In this document: positions 54,297-62,148 of the stretch, in pieces
Layout: every line of letters starts with the position of its first letter
Numbering within the stretch: the first letter of the stretch is position 1
NCBI RefSeq assembly: GCF_016612865.1
Contig: NZ_JAENZZ010000001.1
Location: 558,001 to 622,000 of the forward strand
Direction: 5' to 3'
DNA length: 64,000 nucleotides
Origin: Blastococcus sp. TML/M2B
Lineage (GTDB): Bacteria > Actinomycetota > Actinomycetes > Mycobacteriales > Geodermatophilaceae
Made by a program: the position numbers and the translations under genes
Notes under the pieces: generated by a model
The model's input: the letters and a program-made list of their open reading frames with translations, nothing else
Databases searched by the model: none
Told to the model about the DNA's origin: nothing

Positions 54297-54338
54297 GCTC
54301 TTCGGCGGAAGAGCGCGCTGCTCTTCCGTGGAAGAGCA
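54297..54338 (-). terminator. twin hairpins behind the FliT-like gene
   Basis: Two consecutive stems share the core CTCTTC/GAAGAG: 54297-54303 with 54308-54314, and 54319-54327 with 54330-54338. They follow the stop at 54401 on the minus strand and precede the flgB promoter. Termination is likely, but a tandem binding site cannot be excluded. Confidence 0.55.
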
Positions 54339-54400
54339 GAGAACCCCGCCGCCGGCGGTGCCGGGGACGGGGCTGGGGAGAGCGGGGTGGCGGAGGTGGG

Positions 54401-54829
54401 CTAGACCCCGCGGTCGATGTAGGACGCGACGGGCCGGGCCGGGCCGTAGGACATGCGGGCGGCGACGTCGCGCTGCTTCTGCGACTGGGTGACCCGCTCG
54501 GCCAGCTGCTCGGCGACGGCGAGCTGGTGCTGCAGCAGCCGGGCGGCCCGCTCGCGCAGGTCGTCGGGCAGGGGACCGAGGTGGGTCGGCGGGATCCAGT
54601 CCTCGGCGCGGCGGCCCCAGGTGGCGATCTCCGCGGCGCGGCCGCGGGCCAGGAGCTCCTCGCTGTCGAGCACGTCGCCCTCGATCTCGTCGAGGGCCTC
54701 CTGCCAGTCCCGCGGGGTGCGGCGCTGCTCGCGGCCCCGCGTGCCGGGGTGGCGGGTCTCGGCGGAGGGGTGGTGGGCGAACCCGTTGCCGGCGGTGGCC
54801 GAGCCGCCGACCGGGCTCACGCCGGTCAT
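54401..54829 (-). CDS. FliT-like protein behind fliS
   Basis: 142 residues. After a disordered head (1-45) comes a helical, charged part (QEALDEIEGDVLDSEELLAR, then LQHQLAVAEQLAERVTQSQK) and a short end ARPVASYIDRGV. Its place after fliD and fliS is that of the FliT chaperone in many genomes. Sequence similarity to FliT is not obvious, so this rests on position and helical content. ATG at 54827-54829 overlaps the fliS stop. Confidence 0.6.
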   Translation of the reverse strand: MTGVSPVGGSATAGNGFAHHPSAETRHPGTRGREQRRTPRDWQEALDEIEGDVLDSEELLARGRAAEIATWGRRAEDWIPPTHLGPLPDDLRERAARLLQHQLAVAEQLAERVTQSQKQRDVAARMSYGPARPVASYIDRGV

Positions 54830-55212
54830 GCCGGGGTGCCGGCCAGGGACGCCGCGGCCTGGGACCACGCGTCGCGCAGCGGCTCGACGACCTGGCGGCA
54901 GGAGGCGATCCGGTTCGTGTCCAGCCGGATCGCCGCCTGGGACAGCTCGCGGATCAGCCAGTCGTAGAGCGCGGCCAGCCGGGGGCCGCCCTCCCAGACG
55001 TCGACGCGGAGGCTGGCCAGGAGCTCCAGCACGATCTCCTGCGCGTGCTGCAGCTGCTCGACGGCCTCGGTGCGGTTCCCGGCGGCGACCGCCTCCTGGG
55101 CGCGCTGGAGGTCGAGGGCCAGCCGGTCGTACAGCATGACCAGCAGCTGCTGCGGGGAGGCGGTGGCGACCGAGTCACCGAGATAGCGGGCACGCAGGGC
55201 TGCGTGGCTCAT
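54826..55212 (-). CDS. fliS: flagellin export chaperone FliS
   Basis: 128 residues, four-helix bundle that binds the C terminus of flagellin. Typical stretches: ARYLGDSVATASPQQLLVML and YDRLALDLQRAQEAV, then LYDWLIRELSQAAIRLD. Transcribed after fliD. Confidence 0.94.
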   Translation of the reverse strand: MSHAALRARYLGDSVATASPQQLLVMLYDRLALDLQRAQEAVAAGNRTEAVEQLQHAQEIVLELLASLRVDVWEGGPRLAALYDWLIRELSQAAIRLDTNRIASCRQVVEPLRDAWSQAAASLAGTPA

Positions 55213-55290
55213 CGGGATCGACTCCTAGTACGAGGGAGGGGTGGGAGGGGCCGGGCGCTCGCGGCCGCGGCCCGAGGGGTGGAGCGGGGC

Positions 55291-56685
55291 CTAGTCCTTC
55301 TTGGTGTTGCCCGCGAGCGAGCCGAGCTGCGCGGTGAGCCAGTTCGCCTGGTTCTGCATCGTGCTCAGGGCGGTCTCCATGGCGGTGAACTGCCGGGTCA
55401 GCGTGGCCCGGCGCAGCTCGAGGCGGCGGTCCCAGGCATCGATGCTGTCCTGCAGGTCCTTGGCTCGCGAGTCGGCCCCCTGGGCCAGGACGGTCAGCGA
55501 GCCGATCGTGGAGTCGTTGGCGGACTTGGCCAGGCTCAGCAGCTTGGCCGCGATCCCGACCGGGCTGGTCCCGTTGTCCGCGGTGGTGGCGAGGTCGCCG
55601 TCCGGGCCGGCCGTCGGGGTGGTGGCGCTGAACATCCGCTGGGCCAGCGCGGGGTCCGAGGTCAGCTTGTCGGTGAAGACGGTCTTGTCGAAGACGTAGC
55701 GGCCGTCCTTGGAGAGCTGGAGGCCGATCTGGGACGCGGAGCCGTCCCCGCCGACGGCGAACGCGAGGACGTCGAGGACCTGGGTGCCCAGCTGCCGCAG
55801 CGTGGCGTTGCCCTTGAGCGCGGCCGCGCTGCTGCCGGCGTCGGTGTAGGACTTGATGCTGTCCAGCAGGCCGTTGACCGCGGAGACCAGGGATTCGACC
55901 TTCGCGGCGACGGCGGCCGGGTCGGGGGTGACGTCGACGGTCACGGCGGTCTCGGGCTTGGTGACGGTGATCGTCGTGCCCGGGACGAGGTCGCTGAAGG
56001 TGTTGGTCGCCGACGTCATGCTGTAGCCGGTGGCGGCGTCGCCGACGGTGATCTGGGCGTTGCGGCCCTGCGTCGCGGTGGTGAAGCCGGTCGCGGTGAA
56101 CGCGGAGGCGTCACCCGTCGTCGTGGACGTGATCGCCAGCCGGTAGCCGGTGTCGGAGACCTTCACGGCGGTCGCGGTGACGCCCAGGCCGGCGGCGTTG
56201 ATGGCGGCGGCGGCCTCGGCCAGCGTGGCCGTCCCGCTGCCGTCGCGGTCGAGGGCGACCGACGTGGTCACGCCGCCGACGACGAGGTCGAGGGAGGTGG
56301 CGCCGAAGTCGAGGTCGGTCGCGGTCTGGGTGCCGGTCGCCGTCCACGTCGTGGCGCTGACCAGCGAGTGGGCGCGGGCCACCTGGTCCACGGAGAAGCT
56401 GATCGAGCCGGCGACGGCCCCGCTGAGCGTGGTCGCGGTCACCGAGGTCGACGAGCTGGCGGCCTTCACCGACGTCCAGGCAGCAGGCTTGGTGAGGGCC
56501 TCCGCCGCGGCGCGCAGGCCGTCGAAGCGGGTGTTGATCGCGCGGAACGCGGCCGCCTGCGACTGCGTGGCCGAGAGGCGCTGCTTGAGCAGCGTCTGCT
56601 GGTTGCCCTCGACCGCGATCAGCTGGTCGACGATGCCCGCGGTGTCCAGACCGGAGGCCAGTCCACCGATGCTCATGCCTGCCAC
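55291..56685 (-). CDS. fliD: flagellar filament cap FliD
   Basis: 464 residues. The N-terminal helix region GGLASGLDTAGIVDQLIAVE and the C-terminal coiled block (DSIDAWDRRLELRRATLTRQ, FTAMETALSTMQNQANWLTA) form the cap legs. The middle is the outer domain. GTG at 56683-56685 has AAGGAGG at the right distance; the ATG at 56676 is nine bases further in. It stands behind fliC, separated by a terminator hairpin. Confidence 0.94.
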   Translation of the reverse strand: MAGMSIGGLASGLDTAGIVDQLIAVEGNQQTLLKQRLSATQSQAAAFRAINTRFDGLRAAAEALTKPAAWTSVKAASSSTSVTATTLSGAVAGSISFSVDQVARAHSLVSATTWTATGTQTATDLDFGATSLDLVVGGVTTSVALDRDGSGTATLAEAAAAINAAGLGVTATAVKVSDTGYRLAITSTTTGDASAFTATGFTTATQGRNAQITVGDAATGYSMTSATNTFSDLVPGTTITVTKPETAVTVDVTPDPAAVAAKVESLVSAVNGLLDSIKSYTDAGSSAAALKGNATLRQLGTQVLDVLAFAVGGDGSASQIGLQLSKDGRYVFDKTVFTDKLTSDPALAQRMFSATTPTAGPDGDLATTADNGTSPVGIAAKLLSLAKSANDSTIGSLTVLAQGADSRAKDLQDSIDAWDRRLELRRATLTRQFTAMETALSTMQNQANWLTAQLGSLAGNTKKD

Positions 56686-56718
56686 GGCGCCTCCTTCGGT
56701 CGGGTGCGGGTCGAACGC

Positions 56719-56753
56719 GGTGAGGGGGGAGACCGCGGGCCTCCCCCCTCACC
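56719..56753 (-). terminator. perfect 13-bp hairpin behind fliC
   Basis: The arms at 56719-56731 and 56741-56753 are exact reverse complements with a 9-base loop. The stem carries a run of six G/C. It lies between the fliC stop and the fliD start, so fliD is probably expressed by partial read-through: I find no separate promoter in the gap. Confidence 0.75.
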
Positions 56754-56789
56754 GGTGGTGCGAGGTGTTGCTCAGGAGATCCCCGAGGA

Positions 56790-57626
56790 TCAGCCCAGCA
56801 GCTTCAGGATGTTCTGCGAGGCCGAGTTGGCCTGCGCGAGCATCGAGGTGCCGGCCTGGCTCAGGATCTGGTTCCGGGAGAAGTTGGTCATCTCCTGGGC
56901 CATGTCGGTGTCGCGGATGCGGGACTCCGACGCCGACAGGTTCTCCTGGGTCACGCTGAGGTTCTTGATGGTGTGCTCGAAGCGGTTCTGCAGGGCACCC
57001 AGGTCGGCACGCGAGGTGCTGACCGTCTTGATGGCGGTGTCCAGCAGGCCGATCGCGGCCGAGGCACCCGACGCGCTGCTCAGGTCCACACCGGAGACAC
57101 CCAGGTGGGCCGACGAGAAGCCCGAGCCGGCGGAAGCGCCCTTGATGGCCACCGCGATGGTGTCACCAGCGGCGTAGCCGACCTGGAAGTCCTTGGCCGA
57201 GAAGCTGCCGTCGAGCAGCTTCACGTTGTTGAAGGTGGTCTTGTCGGCGATGCGGGTCAGCTCGGCCTTGAGCGCGGTGGCCTCGGAGTTGAGGGCCGAC
57301 CGCGAGTCGGCGTCGTTGCTGCCGTTCGACGACTGGACCGCCAGGTCGCGCATGCGCTGCAGGATGGCGTGCGTCTCGGTGAGCGCACCTTCAGCGGTCT
57401 GCACGACGGAGACGCCGTCCTGCGTGTTGCGGATGGCGACCTTGAGGCCACCGATCTGCGAGCGCAGGCCCTCGGAGATGGCCAGACCGGCCGCGTCGTC
57501 GGCGGCGCGGTTGATCCGGTAGCCCGAGGAGAGCTTCTCCAGCGACTTGTTGAGCGAGTTGTCCGTGTTGGACAGATTGCGGTACGCGTTCATCGCCGCG
57601 ATGTTGGTGTTGACGCTGAGACCCAT
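56790..57626 (-). CDS. fliC: flagellin FliC
   Basis: 278 residues: nearly only the D0/D1 tube domains. The N terminus SVNTNIAAMNAYRNLSNTDN and KLSSGYRINRAADDAAGLAI is followed by a short central part (about 120-190) and the C-terminal coil ending SASQNILKLLG. ATG 57624-57626 has AAGGAGGA. A sigma-28-like promoter stands upstream, and two glycosyltransferases are divergent. The small central region leaves little surface for glycans, although Ser/Thr are abundant there (SGFSSAHLGVSGVDLSSASG). Confidence 0.96.
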   Translation of the reverse strand: MGLSVNTNIAAMNAYRNLSNTDNSLNKSLEKLSSGYRINRAADDAAGLAISEGLRSQIGGLKVAIRNTQDGVSVVQTAEGALTETHAILQRMRDLAVQSSNGSNDADSRSALNSEATALKAELTRIADKTTFNNVKLLDGSFSAKDFQVGYAAGDTIAVAIKGASAGSGFSSAHLGVSGVDLSSASGASAAIGLLDTAIKTVSTSRADLGALQNRFEHTIKNLSVTQENLSASESRIRDTDMAQEMTNFSRNQILSQAGTSMLAQANSASQNILKLLG

Positions 57627-57945
57627 GATGTTCCTCCTTGGACTGGGGTCTTGCCGTGACTCCGCTGGCATCCGTGCTGGCGGTGTGTTGCATGAGGGTC
57701 TACGGCGGGTGCGGGCGGTTCCTTGACCCGAACCCGGAAATTTTCCGGCCGTTTCACCCGACCGTGTTCCGGACCACAGCAGGACGGCGGCGGCGCAGCG
57801 GGCCGGCGCGGTGCCTCCTCCCGCGCGGACTGCCGATGGGGGAGGCGGCGGCTCCTGAGGGGGTCGTCGCCCGACCCGCCGGGGTGTGCCGCACCCGGGC
57901 CGGCGGGGCGCCGCATCCCCGGACCCGGAAGGACTCCCGCCGGCC
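57627..57945. other. 319-base divergent gap fliC / glycosyltransferase
   Basis: Holds the fliC promoter (57699-57726) and an AT-rich palindrome, CCGGAAA-T-TTTCCGG, at 57734-57748, just upstream of its -35 box. The right part (57749-57945) has no recognisable signal apart from a GGAAGGA site before the glycosyltransferase ATG. Confidence 0.6.
57699..57726 (-). promoter_or_regulatory. sigma-28-like promoter of fliC
   Basis: On the minus strand, TCAAG (57722-57726), 15 bases, GCCGTAGA (57699-57706). The -35 and spacing equal those of the flbD and sigma promoters; the -10 keeps GCCG. Expected start near 57692, 66 bases before the ATG. Confidence 0.6.
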
Positions 57946-59019
57946 ATGAAGGTTCTGCTGTCCACGACCCGTTTCCCGGGGTCGCTCTACTACCGCGCGG
58001 CCGAGCCGGCCCGCGCCGTCGCCGAGGGGGGCCTCGGGATCGAGGTCGAGGTGACCTACGGGCTGGCCACCACCATGGACGGGCCCGCCGACGACGAGTC
58101 GTCCTCCGTCACCTCCGTGGACGCCAAGGGCGCCGACGTCGTCGTGTTCCAGCTGCCCAAGACCAAGGCGGCGCTGGAGATGATCCGCCTGCTCCAGGCG
58201 CAGGGCGTCGCCGTCGTGGTCGAGATGGACGACCTGATGAGCGGGCTGGCCTTCGGTCACCTCTCGTACGCGACCATCCAGCACTTCAACGTCGCCCAGT
58301 GGGCCTCGGCCTGCGCCCGGGAGGCCGACCTCGTCACCGTCACCACCCCTGCCCTGCTGGCGGAGTACGCCCGGCACGGTCGCGGTGCCGTCGTGCCCAA
58401 CGCCGTGCCGCGCCGGATCGCCGAGCTCCCGCCCGCCTACGACCGGGACCCGGAGACGGTGACCGTCGGCTGGACCGGCTCGGTCGGTGGCCACCCCTAC
58501 GACCTGCAGACCATGGAGTCAGGGCTCCAGCAGGGGCTCGACCGCGCCCGCGGAGCCAGCCGGTTCATGATCCTCGGGCAGGCGATGGACGCCCGCCAGC
58601 GGCTGTACCTGCGCGAGGACCCGGTGGAGGTGCCCTGGAAGGACGACGTCGACGAGTACCTCACGGCCATGGGGGAGCTGTTCGACGTCGGGATCGCCCC
58701 GCTGCGCCACGACCGCTTCAACGAGGCCAAGAGCTGGCTCAAGCCGCTCGAGTACGCCGCCCGCGGGGTCTTCCCGATCCGCGCGAACACGCCGGACTAC
58801 GAGCGCTTCGGCCTCGGCATCCGGGCCAAGCGGCCCCGGGACTGGGCCGACCAGATCGCCAAGGCGATCGACGACCCGGACCGCCGGCGGGAGATGGCCG
58901 TGCGCAACCGCGAGGTCGTGCTCGCCGAGCACCTCACCGAGCACACCGCGCCGCTGTGGGCGCAGGCGTGGCGGCAGGCGCTGGACAACCGCGTCGGCAG
59001 TGCCCGGATCGGTGCCTGA
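57946..59019 (+). CDS. glycosyltransferase (GT4-like) beside fliC
   Basis: 357 residues with a GT-B-like layout: VLLSTTRFPGSLYYRAAEPA at the start, then VVVFQLPKTKAALEMI, a linker, and a C-terminal half with TVGWTGSVGGHPYDLQ and LYLREDPVEVPW and the acidic helix HDRFNEAKSWLKPLEYAARG. The latter resembles the EX7E region of GT4 enzymes. It is followed after seven bases by a second glycosyltransferase. Its position next to flagellin suggests filament glycosylation, but the acceptor is not shown by the sequence. Confidence 0.72.
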   Translation: MKVLLSTTRFPGSLYYRAAEPARAVAEGGLGIEVEVTYGLATTMDGPADDESSSVTSVDAKGADVVVFQLPKTKAALEMIRLLQAQGVAVVVEMDDLMSGLAFGHLSYATIQHFNVAQWASACAREADLVTVTTPALLAEYARHGRGAVVPNAVPRRIAELPPAYDRDPETVTVGWTGSVGGHPYDLQTMESGLQQGLDRARGASRFMILGQAMDARQRLYLREDPVEVPWKDDVDEYLTAMGELFDVGIAPLRHDRFNEAKSWLKPLEYAARGVFPIRANTPDYERFGLGIRAKRPRDWADQIAKAIDDPDRRREMAVRNREVVLAEHLTEHTAPLWAQAWRQALDNRVGSARIGA

Positions 59020-59026
59020 GGCCGCG

Positions 59027-60904
59027 ATGCGCACGCCGAGCGGGCTCCCCGGCACCGGGCAGCAGCGGATCGCCATTCACCGGGAGCACTACGACCGCCT
59101 CGTCGAGGTGGCCGCCGCGTACGCCGGGCAGGGCGACCTCGAGCGGGTGCTCCTGACCGCGACGATGGCCGGCAACCTGCCCTGGCACGCCCCGGTCGGG
59201 CTGCTGGGCGACCCGGTCCTGGAGCGCCTGGTGGTGTCGACCGCCCGCGCCGGAGCGCCCGCGCCGGAGGTCGACGGGCAGCGTGACCGCCGCCGGGTGC
59301 TGCACGTCCTCACCGAGGGCTACGGCGTGGGCGGGCACACCCGGCTGGCGGCGCGCTGGATCGCGCGGGACCCCCGTCGCTCCGACGTCGTCCTGACCAA
59401 CCAGGCGGGGCCGGTGCCCGACACCCTGCGGGCAGCCGTCGAGGGCACCGGGGGACGGGTCCTCGACCTGGCCGAGGTCCACCACGCGTTCACCGGGCGG
59501 GCGCACGCGCTCCGCCGGCAGATGGACGACGCCGACCTGGTCGTGCTGCACACCCACCCGTCGGACCCGATCGCGCTCGCCGCGGCGAACCTGCCGGGCC
59601 GGCGACCGCCGGTCCTCCTGGAGAACCACGCCGACCACACCTTCTGGCTCGGTCTCGGCTGCGCCGACCTGGTCGTGGACAACCGCGCCGGCGCCCTGCG
59701 GGTGACCGGCGACCTCCGCGGCGTCCCGGTCGGGCGCCGCGCCCGGCTGCCGCTGCCGATCCCGGACGTGGCGCCCCCGACGTCCCGCGCGCAGATGCGG
59801 GAGGCGCTGGGCCTGGAGGACCAGGTGGCCGCGCTCACCGTGGGCAGCGCGTACAAGATGTCGGCCATCTGGGGGGAGGGCTTCGACGAGGTCCTCGCCC
59901 GCGCGCTGGAGCGGTTCCCGGAGCTGGTCGTCTACCTGGTCGGGCCCTCGCCGGCCGGACCGTGGGAGCTGCTGGCCGGGCGGTTCCCTGGGCGCGTGTT
60001 CGCCCTGGGTGTCATCCCCGACCCGGAGTCGCTGTTCCCCGCGATGGACGTCTACCTGGACTCCTTCCCGGTGAGCGGTGGGACGTCGCTGCTCGAGGCG
60101 GCGATGGCCGGGCTGCCCCCGCTGAGCCTGCACCGGGACGTGCCGTACGGGGACGTCTACTACGCCCAGATCCCCGGCGCGGCCGGCCCCGGTCACGTCG
60201 GGCGCACCGACGAGGAGTACCTGGGCGCCCTCGGCGAGCTGGTCGGCGATCCCGAGCTCCGGCGCAGCCGGGCGGCGCACGCCCAGCAGCAGGTGCGCGG
60301 CACCAACGCCGGTCCGGGGTGGGACGCCGCGCTCGAGGACCTGTACGCCCGCGCCCGCGCCACCGCCCCGGCCGACCTGGACGAGTACCCGGTGCGGATC
60401 GAGAGCCCGGAGTACGGAGCACGGCTGCTGCCCCTGACCGCCCCCATGCTGCCGGCCGACGGCACGCTGGCGCCGGAGATGTTCAGCGGGCCGATCGCCG
60501 ACCGGTTCGACCGGCGGATGCGCTACGACCTCTCGGTCGCGGCCGCGCACCGGCCCACCCTCTCGGTGCGGGTCGCCGCCGAGTGGGAGCGGCACGAGGC
60601 GTGGACGGCGCGGCTGGCCGAGCTCGCCGTGGCGCACCCCCGGCTGCGCGTCAGCCTGCCGCCGGTGCAGGGGGACGACGGCACCGGGGCCGCCAGCATC
60701 GACCGGCTCCGGTCGGTCCTCGCCTCGGTCGGCCAGGACACCGAGACCTGCGGGGACCTGTGCCTGGAGGCCGAGGCCCCCGACGTGGCCGGGCTCGCGA
60801 TCGGCGAGGAGCTCACCTTCACGCCCGACTCGCTGGCCGTGGTGGAGGAGTTCCTCGCCTCCGCGCTGTGGTCCGACGGCGACCGGGCGCTCCTCGCGCG
60901 CTAG
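59027..60904 (+). CDS. large glycosyltransferase, stop codon at an IS481 target
   Basis: 625 residues. A helical head (to about 75) precedes a GT-B domain with GGHTRLAARWI and a C-terminal half with YLDSFPVSGGTSLLEAAMAG, the nucleotide-sugar motif of GT4/GT41-like enzymes. Beyond residue 440 lies a further domain of unknown type. ATG 59027 follows the previous stop by seven bases; GTG 59000 is an alternative. The TAG at 60902-60904 lies in the CTAG of the IS target, so the gene keeps its original stop after insertion. Confidence 0.72.
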   Translation: MRTPSGLPGTGQQRIAIHREHYDRLVEVAAAYAGQGDLERVLLTATMAGNLPWHAPVGLLGDPVLERLVVSTARAGAPAPEVDGQRDRRRVLHVLTEGYGVGGHTRLAARWIARDPRRSDVVLTNQAGPVPDTLRAAVEGTGGRVLDLAEVHHAFTGRAHALRRQMDDADLVVLHTHPSDPIALAAANLPGRRPPVLLENHADHTFWLGLGCADLVVDNRAGALRVTGDLRGVPVGRRARLPLPIPDVAPPTSRAQMREALGLEDQVAALTVGSAYKMSAIWGEGFDEVLARALERFPELVVYLVGPSPAGPWELLAGRFPGRVFALGVIPDPESLFPAMDVYLDSFPVSGGTSLLEAAMAGLPPLSLHRDVPYGDVYYAQIPGAAGPGHVGRTDEEYLGALGELVGDPELRRSRAAHAQQQVRGTNAGPGWDAALEDLYARARATAPADLDEYPVRIESPEYGARLLPLTAPMLPADGTLAPEMFSGPIADRFDRRMRYDLSVAAAHRPTLSVRVAAEWERHEAWTARLAELAVAHPRLRVSLPPVQGDDGTGAASIDRLRSVLASVGQDTETCGDLCLEAEAPDVAGLAIGEELTFTPDSLAVVEEFLASALWSDGDRALLAR

Positions 60905-61889
60905 CTGTACTGACCGGGCAGGTTGGTCAAGCGGCTGATGGGTGGGTGGCCGCCGATGCCGGTGTGGGGCCGATGGTGGTTGTAGCCGTGTAGCCAAGCA
61001 GGAAAGGCGGCGCGGCGGTCGGCTTCGCTGGTGAAGAGCTGAGCGAAGGCCCATTCGCTGGTCATGGTGCGGTTGAAGCGTTCGACCTTTCCGTTGGTCT
61101 GCGGGCGGTAGGGCCGGTCCGTTTTGGGGTGATGTTGAGCTGGGCGCAGGCGGCCGCCCAGTCGCGGCTGCGGTAGCAGCCTCCGTTGTCGGTGAGCACC
61201 CTGCGGGCGGTCACGCCCCGGTCGGCGAACCAGTTCACCGCGCGGCGCAGCACCGCGGTGGCGGTGGCCCCGAGTTCGTCGTTGTGGATCTCGGCGTAGG
61301 CCAGCCGGGTGTGGTCGTCGAGCACGACGTGGATGAAGCCGTGGCGCATCAGCGGCTGCCCGTGGCGGCTGCGGGCGCGGCCGCCATCGGCGGTGCGGTT
61401 GGCCTTGCCTTGTTCGCGGCCGAGGAAGCGCCAGCCGCCGCCGGCGGGGATGTTGCCCAGCTTCTTCACGTCGGCGTGCAGTAGATCGCCGGGAGCGGCG
61501 TGCTCGTAGCGCACCACCTGGTGCTCGCGACGCTCGATACGAGACAGCCGACTGAGGCCGCAGCGGCGCAGCACCGCCCCGGTGGTCGAGGCCGCCACGC
61601 CGGTTTCCGCGGCGATCCGGACCGCGCCCCACCGCTTGCGCAGCCGCAGCGACACGATCCGCTTCGTCGTCTCCGGGGCGGTCTTGGTGGGGCTGGTGCG
61701 CGGACGGCTGGAGCGATCGACCATGCCGGCGGCACCCAGCGTTCGATACCGCTCGGCCCACCGATCCGCGGTCGTCCACGCCACTCCGAACAACTCCGCG
61801 GCCCGAACCTTGGGCCAGTTGTCCTCGACGATCAGCTGGGCCATCCGCAGACGCTGGCGCGGGGTCAAGGCGGCATTAGCGTGGAGCAC
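60901..61889 (-). CDS. IS481-family transposase (frameshifted)
   Basis: About 329 residues after repair. An N-terminal helix-turn-helix (MAQLIVEDNWPKVRAAELFG) is followed by a DDE core: HADVKKLG (first Asp), VLTDNGGCY (second Asp) and NGKVERFNRT (Glu). One base is missing near 61114-61117, so the Glu lies in another frame than the two Asp. The stop TAG at 60901-60903 lies outside the element, in the duplicated CTAG. GTG at 61887-61889 has GGAGG six bases upstream, in a hairpin. Either a true decay or a sequence error. Confidence 0.88.
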
Positions 61890-62020
61890 GAGGACCTCCG
61901 GTGACTCGTGGAATGGGTGCCTTCAGCAGCTCCACTCCACGCCCGGAGGTCCTCCCCGAACAAGACCTCTACTCAGATCCCGTCGTCACAGCTCCTCGAC
62001 CAACGTCTCTGGTCAGTACA
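60906..62020 (-). mobile_element. IS481-family insertion sequence
   Basis: 1115 bases with imperfect terminal inverted repeats: the left end begins TGTACTGACC and the right end finishes GGTCAGTACA, with a second matching block GTTGGTC. The flanks are GCTAGC at 60900-60905 and GCTAGC at 62021-62026, a 6-base target duplication of the NCTAGN type known for IS481. The duplication supports real insertion at this point. The element sits between the glycosyltransferase and a repeat that follows the sigma gene. Confidence 0.92.
61890..61954 (-). promoter_or_regulatory. hairpin hiding the transposase ribosome-binding site
   Basis: GAGGACCTCCGG at 61890-61901 and CCGGAGGTCCTC at 61943-61954 are exact complements (12 bp). 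On the transposase message the downstream arm carries GGAGG and directly abuts the GTG start. RNA entering from outside the element would fold so and block translation. The rest of the right-end region (61955-62020) is non-coding. Confidence 0.55.
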
Positions 62021-62039
62021 GCTAGCGCCCCGCGGGGCC

Positions 62040-62119
62040 GTCCTCCCTCACCGCGCAGCTACCTCCCTCACCGTCCACCGTGAGGGAGGTAGCGCCACGA
62101 TCAGGTTCCCTGATCGTGG
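62040..62119 (-). repeat. dispersed palindromic repeat, copy B
   Basis: Reverse-orientation copy of the element at 18914-18989. Modules: GTCCTCCCTCA (62040-62050), a 13-bp hairpin CTACCTCCCTCAC/GTGAGGGAGGTAG (62059-62071 with 62080-62092), and an 11-bp hairpin CCACGATCAGG-TTC-CCTGATCGTGG (62095-62119). It lies between the IS target and the sigma gene stop. It may serve as terminator of the sigma gene. Confidence 0.7.
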
Positions 62120-62148
62120 CCGGGTCGGGCCGGGTGGGTCGGGCGGGG

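Larger units (their letters stand above)
54046..54400. other. 355-base gap between flgB and the FliT-like gene
   Basis: Contains the flgB promoter (54171-54198), a hairpin in its leader whose minus-strand loop is TTCG (54105-54111 with 54116-54122), and the twin hairpins that end the fliD-fliS transcript (54297-54338). I see no further gene. Confidence 0.6.

Noticed and set aside
60906..62020. Composite transposon or genomic island around the glycosyltransferases
   Set aside because: Only one IS copy is present, and base composition of the flanks is unchanged. No integrase or attachment site.
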